DNA from: Halichoerus grypus
Lineage: Eukaryota; Chordata; Mammalia; Carnivora; Phocidae
Direction: 5' to 3'
Assembly: GCF_964656455.1 (NCBI RefSeq)
Contig: NC_135714.1
Coordinates: 56,817,850 to 56,881,849, forward strand
Length of the DNA: 64,000 nt
Positions 11,096 to 23,679 of the stretch are shown here, in pieces (positions within the stretch are counted from its first letter, which is position 1; each line of letters begins with the position of its first letter). Made by a program: the position numbers and the translations under genes. Below the pieces are notes generated by a model. That model ran no database searches. It had not been told where the DNA came from and worked only from the letters and a program-made list of their open reading frames with translations.

Positions 11096-11489
11096 TGTCC
11101 CTGGCTTCTGTCCATCCATTCATCCATCTACACATATCTGAGAAAGAGAAGGGTAAATGTTGAGACTAGGAATTTGTTGCTTCCTTTGTACCACAGTTTC
11201 ACTTGGTATATATGCTTCAGTTAAATCTCCAAGTTGTTGCCTGATCTCATCTTAAATTCATGATCACAAATCTGTATTAGGTTTTAAGGGAAGCTAGCAG
11301 TACTATCACTTTTCCCTAATGAGCATATTCTCTTTCAGTCCTACACATCTGTTTTCCAATCTCCTCTCCCCACAAACCTGAAACACGTCCTTTTCTTCCT
11401 GACGTCAGCTGATGTATTTTTTTTTTCACTGAGAAAATAAGAGAAATACAGAGAATGTCCATATGTTCCTACCACCAAATCTAGCCGTC

Positions 11490-11900
11490 TATGGCATCTA
11501 TACTTAGATTCTTGGCCTTCTTCCTGTTACACTGGATGAAGCTATTATCCTACCTAAGGCCAACTACTAAACACTTGTGTTCCAATCCCATCCCTCCTAG
11601 CCTCCTCAAAGACATTACCCCTAAAATTTTCTACCTCTTCCTTCCTGCATCTTCAAAATTTGTCTCCACTGTATTGTTCCCATTGCATGCAAGAATGATA
11701 TAGCTATTCCCATTTTTTTAAAAAAATAGTCTTTCTCTTGACCCCCATGCTCTTTCAGCTAATACTCCATTTCTCTGCTCCCCCTTTTAGCAAAACTCCT
11801 TGAATAAGTTGCCTTCATTTACTGTCTTTAATTCCTTTCTTTCCATTGTCTTGTGCAGCCACTTCAATCAGGCTTTTATCTCCTTCACACCATCTAAAGA
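11490..11900 (+). repeat. Ancient L1M 3' UTR, first part
   Basis: Words such as CTTTTAGCAAAACTCCTTGA and CACTTCAATCAGGCTTTTAT are characteristic of the long C+T-rich 3' UTR of old mammalian L1 (L1MC/ME-type). The fragment appears to resume at about 12650, so the stretch between may be a later insertion. Confidence 0.6.
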
Positions 11901-12649
11901 GTCTGATCAAGGACATTACTAATTTAAAGAAGACAAAGACTCTCACTTCTTTGAAGGAATCCAGCAGTCTTGAGATGTATTACATCTTTACCAATAAAGG
12001 GAGGAAAAGAAAATCTTTCAGCTCTTGTGGCTTACAGAGAACCTCATTTTTATTTAAGCTTTTGGAAAATAAACATGTTATTGTAATATCTTTACCGTGG
12101 CAAAAATTATTAAAATGACAAAAAAGGACTCATAAAGTTTTTGGTATTAAAGGTAATATTTCTCTGGACAGCAAGAATAATCTCCTCAGCAATATGTTGG
12201 TATACTTTTAAATATACTTGTGTTATAAATAATACTTCAAGGACAGCAGTTTTAGAATTAAAAAAATAGAATTATACATTCATGTGACTTCATAGGGATA
12301 GGAAGGTAAGAATTCTTCTGTGGATGTTCTCAAGTTACTACCTTATCATAACTGGTTTTATGATGCAGAATACGGTCTGCTCTCCTACTCTAGGGGAAGA
12401 TAAAACATTTTCTCATCTTGAGATTCTTTTCACCATCCTTTGGGAGGACTGTAGTTTGAAGGGTAAGCACTGAAATTAATGCAGTTTGAACTAAAGAAAA
12501 TAGGACCAAGAATCTTTAAATGTACAACAGAAGAGTAAAGGGCAGAAGAGAATTTTTAAAGATTAGAATATAAGGCCTGTACTATAGTGATTTGCATTTA
12601 TGTCACTAATAAGCTGTAATTGTTAGCACAAGGTCAATTATCAGTCTTC
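11901..12649. other. Unassigned segment interrupting an ancient LINE
   Basis: This segment sits between two parts of what looks like one old L1 3' UTR, which suggests inserted DNA. No TSD, LTR ends or coding motif was found, so its origin is open. Confidence 0.35.
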
Positions 12650-13885
12650 TGTCTACCAGCAGCATTGGGTACATCTCATCACTCTTCCCTTCTTGAGACC
12701 TATTCTTAATTTCAGGACACAGTCTTTTACTTCCCATCCTACTGTACTGGACATTCCTTCATCTCCTTGGGAGGTGATTTTCATCCTGTTGACTTTGAAG
12801 GTTGAAATGCCTTAGAGCTATGTCCTGGACATTCCTCCTTTTCAGTCTGCCTGTACTCCTTGGGTGGTCTCAACCAGTTCCATGGCTTCAATACCAACCA
12901 CTCCCCTGAACATGATTCACTTTACTCAACCACATCTTGACCTGCCATTTGGATGTCTAAAAGTTTTGTCAGATTTGATAGACCTCAATGTAGTTTCCTA
13001 ATATCCTTCCTACTCCAAATCTGCTCTTCCATTCACTAGTTCCCATTTTAGTATGTGGGCACCTCCATTTGCCATTTTTGCTTTTTCCTTGTCTTTCACT
13101 CACACCCTATATCCAACCCATGACAGAATTTCTTATCTGGACATGTATAATCTCATCACTTTCATTGAAACTATCCTAACCGAAGACACATTTATTTTTT
13201 TACTGGACTTTGGCAATTTGGAGACCTAACTGTTCTCCCTTATAACCTCACTCTCTTGGGTCTACTATTAAAACTGTCTCTTCACAGTTTATTACCAGGA
13301 TAACAGGTTGACTATTGTAAAATATAAGGCAGATTCTTTCACTCTTCTGCTCAAAGCCTTTAAGTGGCTTCCCATATTACTCAGAATAAAAACTTGAATT
13401 TCTAACTATAGTTAAAAGCCCTACATAAACTTCTTCTCTACTGCATCCTTCTGCCTACCCTCATATCTCTGATCTTCTATTTTATTTCTGCTTTACTTTA
13501 GCCACATTGATCCCCTTGTTTTTTTTCTTTTTCTTCTTAACACACCACATACACACACACCTCAAAGCTTCCTTGTTTGTGGTTTCCTCTGCCTGGAATG
13601 CTGTTACCCAAAATACACTCCCTCACTTGATTCAGGTGACTATGAAAGTGTGACTTTAACAGAGACTCCTTTCCCACTAACAATATCTAAAGAGCAACTT
13701 CTACTCTTTTTCTGCACTATTTTTCTTAGAATTTTTCATCACCTGACATATTACCCATGCACACATTTAGTTATTATTTTTCTCTAGAGTGGGAATGTAT
13801 GCTTCATTGGAGAAAAGACTTTATTCACTATCACCAGCACCTTAAAGAACACTAGATCCATATCAAGTGCTCAAAAAATGAATGG
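12650..13885 (+). repeat. Ancient L1M 3' UTR, continuing to its end
   Basis: The order of recognised words matches the rest of the old L1 3' UTR: CCAGCAGCATTGGG, CCAGTTCCATGGCTTC, CATTTGGATGTCTAA, CTCACACCCTATATCCAACC, TTCTGCTCAAAGCC, AGCCACATTGATCCCC, TCTGCCTGGAATGCTG, then CATCACCTGACATATTACC and AAGTGCTCAAAAAATGAATG. The element is old and heavily mutated. Together with 11490-11900 it accounts for nearly 2.4 kb. Confidence 0.65.
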
Positions 13886-14236
13886 TTTTATTTATAAACA
13901 TTTTTATCTGTAGAACAAAACTGAAAGTCTTCTACATTAAGCACTTTATTTTCAGCACCTAGTTTTTTCCATTAACATTTTACTGTCTTCTTTTCATCGT
14001 ATATCTAGGTACCTATTTTTCTCTATCCATCTATTAAATATCGTATTTTTAGACTTCAATGCAAAGTAAAGACCTCTCTATACTTCCCCTTAATTAATTC
14101 AACATGAAATTTATTAACTGAAGTTCAATATATATTTATGATTTTTCTTGATATAAAATTTGTATATGATTAAATGTATAAATTTGAAGTATACATCCAC
14201 TAAAATTTGACCTGTGGAACTCAAACTTCTATTAAG

Positions 14237-14341
14237 ATATAAAATATTTTTATATATAAAATAATATATTTTTATTATTTTTTATATAATAAATATTATA
14301 TACTATATTTTATATTATATTAATATATTTTTATATTATTT
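14237..14341. repeat. AT-rich low-complexity block
   Basis: About 105 bases made almost only of A and T, with TATA, ATAT and TTTTATAT words on both strands. It lies inside the old L1 3' UTR and has no unit long enough to call a clean tandem repeat. Confidence 0.85.
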
Positions 14342-14660
14342 CAGGAAGTTCATACCTTTCCCAGTCAATCTCCACCCTGCAGCTACCAGTGTTCTGATTT
14401 TTTTCAACCATAGGTCGTTTTTAGAATTTCAAGTGAAAGATACCATCACACAGATATACTCTTTTCTGTAAGACCTTTTCAGTGGCATGATGCTTTTGAG
14501 ACTCTTCTGTATGGTTGTATGCATCAACAATGCTTTACTTTTTATTGCCAGTAGTATGAGTACATGTGTTTGTTTAATCCTTCTTCTACTGATGAACACG
14601 ATGAACACCTAGGGCTTTTTTCAGAATTTGGCTATTACCAATAAACCTGCTATGCATATT

Positions 14661-14854
14661 TTTCTTTTTCTTTTTTAAGATTTTATTTATTTATTTGACA
14701 GTGAGAGAGAGAGAGCACAAGCAGGGGGAGTGGCAGGCAGAGGGAGAAGCAGGCTCCCTGCTGAGCAGGGAGCCCAATATGGGACTCCATCCCGGGACAC
14801 TGGGATCATGACCTGAGCTGAAGGCAGACGCTTAACTGACAGCCACCCAGGCGT
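14661..14854 (-). repeat. Carnivoran SINE with perfect TSD
   Basis: The antisense tail starts at 14661 (CTTTTTTAAGATTTTATTTA) and the head ends CAGCCACCCAGGCGT, missing a few bases of the usual TGACTGAGCC. A perfect 15-bp TSD, CCTGCTATGCATATT, lies at 14646-14660 and 14855-14869. The insertion is in the old L1. Confidence 0.95.
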
Positions 14855-14890
14855 CCTGCTATGCATATTCTTATTCAAGTATTTTTGTGA

Positions 14891-14986
14891 CTGGGAAAAC
14901 CCTTTGGGTCCCCTCCCTCCTTGGGAGCTTTGTACTGTCACTTTGTTATTGCTCAATAAAACTTGCTTTGCTGCCAAAAAAAAAAA
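14891..14986 (+). mobile_element. Retrocopy of a polyadenylated LTR transcript end
   Basis: Some 84 bases resembling the R part of a class I LTR end in GCTCAATAAAACTTGC, with AATAAA at 14955-14960, and run into an A-tail starting at 14975, 14 bases after the signal. The unit is flanked by a 14-bp direct repeat, AAGTATTTTTGTGA at 14877-14890 and 14987-15000 (the leading As of the right copy merge with the tail). An A-tail plus a TSD of this length is the signature of L1-type target-primed insertion of an RNA, not of retroviral integration, which gives 4-6 bp repeats and no A-tail. The parent LTR was not found in this window. Confidence 0.75.
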
Positions 14987-15626
14987 AAGTATTTTTGTGA
15001 TCATATCTTTCTATTTTTACTTCTTGGGGGGAGGATAAATACCTAGAAATAGAATTGCTAGGTCCTGTGATAGGTAAGTGTTCCATTTTACAAAAAAATT
15101 ACCAATAACTTTCCAAGTGGTTGTATCACATTAAACTGCCATAAAGAGTGTATGAACGTTCCATTGTTCTGTATCTTTGTCACCATTTGGTATTACAAGT
15201 CTTTTTAATTTTAGACATTGTGGGGGGATTGTAGTGATGTATCATTGTGGTTTCACTTTGTTTCCCTGATGACTAATGATGCTGAGTACTTTCTTCATGC
15301 ACATATTGATCATATCTTTTTTTGTAAAATGTCTTTTCAGATCTTTTGCCCATTTTGTATTGAGTTGTCTTTTCATTATTATAATCCATGTATCAGTCCT
15401 TCAATATTTCTCTTGCCATCAGGGGAAAACTCGTTTTTTTATCTTTCAAGAAGTACACAAAAAGACAGTTTTCCCACTCTCCTGGGACAAATTTGTACTT
15501 CCTCTTAGAATAGAGGCATCTTCTTTTCTATAAAAACAAAGAGGATTATTAAAAAGTTACACATCTTATGGTAACCCACTTCCTGTGAGTATGTATATTA
15601 CTGTTTATAAAATCATGTAGCACATA

Positions 15627-16629
15627 CGGCATCAGGGAAATCCAAATCAAAACCTCAATGAGATACCACCTCACACCAGTCAGAATGGCTAAAATTAACA
15701 AGTCAGGAAATGACAGATGTTGGCGGGGATGCGGAGAAAGGGGAACCCTCCTACACTGTTGGTGGGAATGCAAGCTGGTGCAGCCACTCTGGAAAACAGT
15801 ATGGAGGTTCCTCAAAAAGTTGAAAATAGAGCTACCATATGATCCAGCAATTGCACTACTGGGTATTTACCCCAAAGATACAAAAGTAGGGACCCGAAAG
15901 GCTACGTGCACCCCGATGTTTATAGCAGCAATGTCCACAATAGCCAAACTGTGGAAAGAGCCAAGATGTCCATCAACAGATGAATGGATAAAGAAGATGT
16001 GGTATATATATACAATGGAATATTATGCAGCCATCAAAAGGAATAAGATCTTGCCATTTGCAACGACGTGGATGGAACTGGAGGGTATTATGCTGAGCGA
16101 AATAAGTCAAACAGAGAAAGACATGTATCATATGACCTCACTGATATGAGGAATTCTTAATCTCAGGAAACAAACTGAGGGTTGCTGGAGTGGGGGGTGG
16201 GGTGGGAGGGATGGGGTGACTGGGTGATGGACACTGGGGAGGGTATGTGTTCTGGTAAGCGCTGTGAATTGTGCAGGACTGTTGAATCTCAGATCTGTAC
16301 CTCTGAAACAAATAATGCAATATATGTTAAGAAAGAAAAAAAGAAGAAGAAGAATGTAGCAGGAGGGGAAGAATGAAGGGGGGGAAATCGGAGGGGGAGA
16401 AGAACCATGAGAGACGATGGACTCTGAAAAACAAACTGAGGGTTCTAGAGGGGAGGGGGTTGGGAGGATGGGTTAGCCTGGTGATGGGTATTGAGGAGGG
16501 CACGTTCTGCATGGAGCACTGGGTGTTATGCATAAACAATGAATCATGGAACACTATATCTAAAACTAATGATGTAATGTATGGGGATTAACATAACAAT
16601 AAAAAAATTAAAAAAAAAAAGAAAAAAAA
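15627..16629 (+). mobile_element. Young L1 3' end with open ORF2 C-terminus
   Basis: About 1.0 kb, starting in ORF2 and ending with the 3' UTR and an A-rich tail. The ORF2 frame is open from the 5' edge to a stop at 16147-16149, giving the last ~170 residues of the L1 ORF2 protein ([19 protein letters not shown] near its start, [19 protein letters not shown] later). This is the C-terminal region, not the endonuclease or the reverse transcriptase core. The TSD is AATCATGTAGCACATA at 15611-15626 and 16630-16645, perfect over 16 bp. An open frame and perfect TSD point to a recent insertion. Confidence 0.95.
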
Positions 16630-16645
16630 AATCATGTAGCACATA

Positions 16646-17849
16646 AGGAGAACATGTAACTAAGAAATAGAAATCTATGAAAATGATACAGAACTACATT
16701 AGAAAAATGCATGTCTATGGGATCTTAGGCAGGAGTGAATTAGGCAGCACTTCCTGGGACTGGATCATCATGTTAGGGACTCTAAGTGCTAGGCCAAGGT
16801 CACATTCCTCCACTCCAGAGAGAGGGAGTGAGAGAGAGAAGTATAGAATCAAAATTTAAGTGTAATAAAACTAATAACCTTTTTGGACCACTTCAGAGCT
16901 TTTTGGAAACATGTCAAACATTAAAGTCCTTCCCAAAAATAAAAACGTTTTTTCAAACTCCTGCTTTGCTGGCAATTTAGGCACATGCTTAGTTTACCTA
17001 ATTAGGTATTCAACACTGGCACTTCCTGGTTCTAGAAATAAGGGAAATGGTAAGCAAATCCAATAGGAGATGTTTTATAATTTATTTTAAAATACTTCAG
17101 CATTCACAATAGTATAAATTCTAATTTATACCTTAGAAGTTTTCACCTTCTCCTAAAGGGGGTACATACTTCATGGGTGGTTTGCTAGCATTTAGTCTAA
17201 AGAGCACTCTTGAGGCTACTGCATCTGTTTGAGCTATCTCTATCCCTGATCCACACCAAAGGTTTTGTTATTAGCTTAACCTATGGCAAAAATGGCTTTT
17301 GATACTTGAAACTCACAATATTCATGATATGTGGATTGGCCAGAAATAACAAGGGACAGTCCTATCCTTGCAGAGATGGGATATAAGAATCCCTTAAGCT
17401 CAGTGATTGACTCTTAAATAATTCTGGGTTCAGCTGATAATTGAGAGTTTTCTGGAACTTTTGCCTCTAGGTTATTTGTCGGTCTGTGTCTAGAGAATTG
17501 TCACCATTACTGTGCATGTACCATTTATGCAAGGTGCTGCTGGAGCAACTAAAAGGACAGAGAGCTGTGCTTCAGTGTGTGGTTCCTATTGGTAATAAAT
17601 GTCTATATCTGGAATTCCTATTGGGAATAAATGTCTTTTGTCTGGAAATTGTTTTCACTGTAATCTGGTAGGGCAGCTATGATAAAGGGACCTGTAGCTA
17701 TCCTTTGCCTCTAAATTTGGACATTAACCAAAAACCTTCTAAGATTTACATATGACCAAATTGACTTAGGTCGTTTTGCTTACACTTAATCTTTGACATT
17801 TACTTTAATAATATAATTCATGGCATCTCTACCAAATATAGAATATTAT
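16646..17849. other. Unassigned DNA with a 32-bp tandem duplication
   Basis: No family was recognised. At 17583-17614 and 17615-17647 a ~32-bp unit (TTCCTATTGGTAATAAATGT and onward) occurs twice in tandem, each copy with an AATAAA. The setting could be a diverged LTR but no ends were found. Confidence 0.4.
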
Positions 17850-18030
17850 AGTGTAGAGCACAGAAGACCTGGGTTCAAATTTCAGCTTTGTCATTTATTA
17901 GCTGTTATTTTACTTCAATTTGTTTCATTTTTTCTCTCTACAGTAAAATAAGGATAATAGTAGTACCTACAATAGTTGATATGGAAATTACATAAGTTCA
18001 TATTTGAAACCATTTTAAGCAGTGTTATAT
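17850..18030 (+). repeat. MIR element
   Basis: The words AGACCTGGGTTCAAATTTCA, GTCATTTATTAGCTGTTATT and AAAATAAGGATAATAGTAGT are the MIR core and downstream part in the right order. The tRNA-like head is largely missing. Confidence 0.85.
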
Positions 18031-20082
18031 AAAAGTTTGTTAAAATGCAAATATCTTCTATGACATTGGAGAGGTAGAGTGAGAAGTAATTGTTCCAATG
18101 TATTTATTATGAGCTTTTGGGAAACAAAGTAAATAGAATATATGGGATTCCTTTCTTTTATGCTTTAAGGAATGGAATAGAAATATATTACTTGACCTTA
18201 ACTGAAGTTAGGAGATATGTATGTTTGAAATCACTGAAAATACTCAGGATTCTATAGCCACAAGCTAAGGAGCAAAATAAAAATCTACAGTAGCCTCACG
18301 AAACATATTCCCATTTCATGATATTCAAAATCTATTTTCATCTCTGCTTGTAAGCAGAGAGAAACAAAAGGATAACATAAGAGCAAATGCTTCTAGCTGG
18401 TTGTTAATTATCAACTGAAGGAAATGTATAGAACTTGAAAATGCTAGGAATCCAAAATGAAATGTCAACTTCATGTAAAACAGGCTGCTTAGATTGTATA
18501 TATTGGTTAGCACTTTAGCTCATATTTGAAAGAATATTCCATCATTCATACAGTTACTAAGGGACTAAGTTGAATATTTTTAAGGTTAAAATAACTAATA
18601 GCTTCATAGAACTTTCATTATAAGAGTTTGGGAGACCTGGAATGATAAGTGTCCATTCCTTTTTCTTCTTTGTAAGTGGTCAAACTTTGCTTGATTGTCT
18701 GGCCATCAGATGTGGAAAATGATCCTTGCTTGACCTTATTATATTTATAGAAAAGTTAAGATTTTATTACTTCTGATAAACATATGGAACCACAGCCTGG
18801 GATTATTTTCCAGTAGGGTTACTGATTTGTATACAAATTTCTCTTGTCAGTCCTTGATTTTTCATTGTTTCTGACTTTTCTTGGTCCTCTCCTGGAGAAG
18901 CAGATGACAAATCACCTTCAAGTGCCAATCATAAATGGCAAATTGGTCCCAGGGTTTTTGACCCTTGAGAATATGAGGACAATCATTTTTGCATATTGTT
19001 TGACCATTAAAGGGTATACTAGCTTATGGATTATTTTACTGCAAAGACTTCACAAAATGCTATCCATTTCCTGTCAGAAGTATAGAAAATGATTTTAATA
19101 TTATATCTCTAAGATATTTGATAAAATGACTGCAAAAGTTAGGATATTTTTAACCATCTATTGTCTTGTTTTACTGATTTTAGAAAAATTTGGTGTATAA
19201 GAATTCAGCTCTTTTTCTTATGTGTACAAATGAACTGATTTCCCCAGAGTAAAAGGCTTAATGTTGTTTGGAATAAGTCAGTATATAAAGTTGTATTATA
19301 AAATGTTGTATTGATTAAAATAAAAGTGAATGGCCTGATAATAAAAATGGATTAGAAAAACTGTATTCTCCATTTAGAATCTAGAACATATTTGAGATCC
19401 TGAAAAAACTTGATAATAATTTAGAAAATAAAGATCTTATATATATTTTTCATGGAAATTCTGGAAATTAGGCCTTTTTTGGGTAGGATATATACAGTTA
19501 AATATAGATTGTGGCTTGAAGTGTACTAGGAATGCTAGGAATGTACCTGGACCCTCCTATCCGCACCCTTTTGCCCACAAAATAGCTTGCCTGAAATTTC
19601 AGTGCCTGAAATTCTACCAGATGAGAATGATTATTTTGGGTGAGGTAACATCTTCCTTGCTCTGTGAAGTTTTTGTTTTTTAAAGGCAAATAGTTCTGCT
19701 AGGGGAAATACTTATTCAATCAACAAGTTTGTTGGAATTTTCTGTTGGCTTGGCATTCTTTTGCATGCAGTCTTGTGATGCATGCGAATATTTTTGAGGG
19801 GAGAGAAACTGGAAAGGGTGCTGGCAATGGAAAAAAAAAAAGTCCTTAGGTTTATATCTTATAATAATCCTTCCACATTAACCAATTAGATAATTGTGTG
19901 TGGAAACAATGTGAAACTACTAAAGACAAAATTATTTAATCATCATATCATCTCTGAATAACCACTTACTGCATGTGTAGCATGTGTGAAAGGTTCTAAA
20001 GTCCTAGCATAAGAGACGACATGAACACTATTTTAATTAGTACAATTATTTTATATATCCTACAGACACTAAAATAAAAAAG
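18031..20082. other. Unassigned AT-rich DNA, about 2 kb
   Basis: I recognise no repeat family, RNA gene or credible coding exon. Open frames are at most 82 codons and show no known domain. Confidence 0.35.
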
Positions 20083-20280
20083 GGGGCACCTGGGTGGCTC
20101 ATTCGTTAAGCGTCTGCCTTTGGCTCAGGTCATGATCCCAGGGTTCTGGGATCGAGCCCTGCATCTGGCTCCCTGCTCAGGCTGGAAGCCTGCTTCTACC
20201 TCTCCCACTCCCCCTGCTTGTGTTCCTGCTCTTGCTATCTCTCTCTCTGTCAAATAAAGAAATAAAATCTTAAAAAAAAA
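20083..20280 (+). repeat. Carnivoran SINE
   Basis: The head GGGGCACCTGGGTGGCTCAT lacks the usual GTCGG before TTAAGCGTCTGCC, a small deletion. The body ends in a CT-rich tract, CAAATAAAGAAATAAAATC and an A-tail. Flanking A-rich sequence obscures any TSD. Confidence 0.93.
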
Positions 20281-20299
20281 AAGAAAAAAGTATGAAAAA

Positions 20300-20610
20300 C
20301 TTTATGGTGATAAATTTGAAAACTTAGATGGAATGGAAAAATTACTCAAAACACAACTTAACAAACTGAGTAAAAGGAAATAGAAAATCTGAACAGTTTT
20401 CTATCAAATTGGATCTATAATAAAAAAGAACTTTCCTACAAAGGATGTTTCAGACCCAGCTGTCATCAGTGAATTTTTCTCAAATATTTAAGGAAAAAAC
20501 ACATTCTTCATTAACTTTTCTGGGGAAGAGAATAAAAGGAGCACTATCCAACTCATTTTATGAGAGTAGCATAACTTAGTAACAAGATTTACTAAAGGAA
20601 TGTTGGAAAA
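20300..20610 (+). mobile_element. Older L1 ORF2 fragment
   Basis: Words such as GATAAATTTGAAAACTTAGA, AGGAAATAGAAAATCTGAAC and CTCATTTTATGAGAGTAGCA belong to L1 ORF2 upstream of the next fragment, but they are more diverged and full of stops. It may be the same insertion as 20624-22326 with an internal deletion, or a separate older copy. Confidence 0.6.
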
Positions 20611-20623
20611 AAAAAACAAAAAA

Positions 20624-22326
20624 ACAAAGCTGGTGGCATCACAGTTCTGGACTTCAAGCTCTATTACAAAGTTGTAGTCATCAAGACAGTGTAGTACTGG
20701 CACAAAAACAGACACATAGATCAATGGAACGGAATAGAGAACCCAGAAATGGACCCTCAACTCTATGGTCAACTGATCTTCGACAAAGCAGGAAAGACTA
20801 TCCAATGGACAAAAGACAGTCTCTTCAACAAATAGTGTTGGGAAAATTGGACAGCCACAGGCAGAAAAATGAAACTGGACCACTGTCTTACACCACACAC
20901 AAAAATAGACTCAAAATGGATGAAAGACCTAAATGTGAGACAGGAATCCATCAAAGTCCTAGAGGAGAACACAGGCAGCAATCTCTGTGACCTCGGCCAT
21001 AGCAATTTCTCGCTAGACACGGAAACAAAGGCAAAAATGAAATATTGGGACTTCATCAAGATAAATCTTTTGCACAGCAAAGGAAACAGTCGACAAAACC
21101 AAAAACAATGGACAGAATGGGAGAAGATATTTCCAAATGTCTTATCAGATAAAGGGCTAGTATCCAAAATTTATGAAGAACTTATCAAACTTGGGGCACC
21201 TGGGTGGCTCAGTCAGTTGGGCATCTGCCTTTGGCTTGGGTCACGATCCCAGGATCCTGGGATCGAGCCCTGCATTGGCCTCCCTGCTCAGCGGGGAGTC
21301 CCTCTGCTTCTCCCCCGACTTGTGCTCTCTCTCTCTCTCTCTTTCTGTCAAATAAATGAAATAAAAAAACTTATCACACTCAACACCCAAAGAACAAATA
21401 ATCCAATCAAGAAATGGGCAGAAGGCCTGAATAGACATTTCTCCACAGAAGACATACAAATTGCCAACAGATACATGAAAAAATGCTCGACATCACTTGG
21501 CACCAGGGAAATGCAAATCAAAACCACAATGAGATACCATCTCACATGTGTCAGAATAGCTAAAATTAACAAGTCAGGAAATGACATGTTGGTGAGGATG
21601 CAGAGACAGGGGAACCTTCTTATGCTGTTGGTGGGAATGCAAGCTGGTGCAGCCACTCTGGAAAACAGTATGGAGCTTCCTCATAAAGTTAGAAATAGAA
21701 CTACCCTATGATCCAGCAATTGCACTACTAGGTATTAGTCCAAAGGATACAAACATAGTGATTCGAAGGGGCACATGCACCCCAGTGTTTATAGCGACAA
21801 TGTCCACAATAGTCAAATATAGAAAGAGCCCAGATGTCCATCAGCACATGAATGGATAAAGAAGAGATAGTATATATATACTATGGAATACGACTCAGCC
21901 ATCAAAAAAAGAAATCTTTCCATTTGCAACGATGTGGATAGAGCTAGAGTGTATTATGCTAAGTAAAACAAGTCAATCAGAGAAAGACAATTATCATATG
22001 ATCTCACTCATGTGGAATTTAAGAAACAAAACAGAGGATCATAGGGGAAGGGAGGGAAAAATAAAACAAGACGAAACCAAAGAGGGAGACAAACCATAAG
22101 AGATTCTTAATCATAGGAAATAAACTGAGGGGAGGGGCATGGGAGGATGGGGTAACTGGGTGATGGGCATTAAGGAGGGCACATGATGTAATGAGCACTG
22201 GATATTATATAAGACTGATGAATCACTGAACTCTACCTCTGAAACTAATAATACATTATATGTTAATTGAATTTAAATTAAAATTTAAAAACTTAAAAAA
22301 ATAAATGTCTTTATATTAAAAAAAAA
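20624..22326 (+). mobile_element. L1 3' half (ORF2 C-terminal part and 3' UTR) with SINE insertion
   Basis: The sequence follows L1 ORF2 from a region C-terminal to the reverse transcriptase through to the 3' UTR. It starts with CTGGTGGCATCACAGTTCTG and ends at about 22260 with TGTTAATTGAATTTAAATTA and an A-rich tail, a 3' end unlike that of the copy at 15627. A SINE sits at 21193-21367. Relative to the copy at 15627 there is a 2-base deletion near 21585 (GACATGTTGG against GACAGATGTTGG), which breaks the frame. No intact ORF2 remains. Confidence 0.9.
21193..21367 (+). repeat. Carnivoran SINE inside L1 ORF2
   Basis: Head GGGGCACCTGGGTGGCTCAG, body ending in a long CT run and CAAATAAATGAAATAAAAA. 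The repeats AACTTATCAAACT (21179-21191) and AACTTATCACACT (21368-21380) are its TSD with one mismatch. SINE plus duplication add 189 bp, a multiple of three, and no stop falls in the ORF2 frame, so that frame stays open across the insertion. Confidence 0.93.
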
Positions 22327-23640
<1,314 letters not shown>

Positions 23641-23679
23641 GTATCTCTTCCTGACTCATTATCTCTTTTCCTTATAAGA

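Larger units (their letters stand above)
14110..15390 (-). mobile_element. Old L1 3' UTR and ORF2 end, minus strand, interrupted
   Basis: Antisense 3' UTR wording (CCCAGTCAATCTCCACCCTG, then CTACCAGTGTTCTGATTT) leads into antisense ORF2 wording (TTTGGCTATTACCAATAAAC, AATACCTAGAAATAGAATTG, ATTGTGGTTTCACTTTG, CTTTTGCCCATTTTG). It is broken by a SINE (14661-14854) and a small retrocopy (14891-14986), both with TSDs, so it predates both. A 105-bp AT-only block at 14237-14341 has expanded in its 3' UTR. Confidence 0.75.

Noticed and set aside
15658..16149. 163-codon plus-strand open frame as a host gene
   Set aside because: It is the C-terminal end of L1 ORF2, inside an element with TSD and A-tail.
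20488..21167. 132- and 136-codon minus-strand frames at 20488-20898 and 20769-21167
   Set aside because: They are antisense to L1 ORF2 and have no independent support.
20869..21711. 280-codon plus-strand open frame as a novel gene
   Set aside because: It is L1 ORF2 running through an in-frame SINE insertion and back into ORF2.
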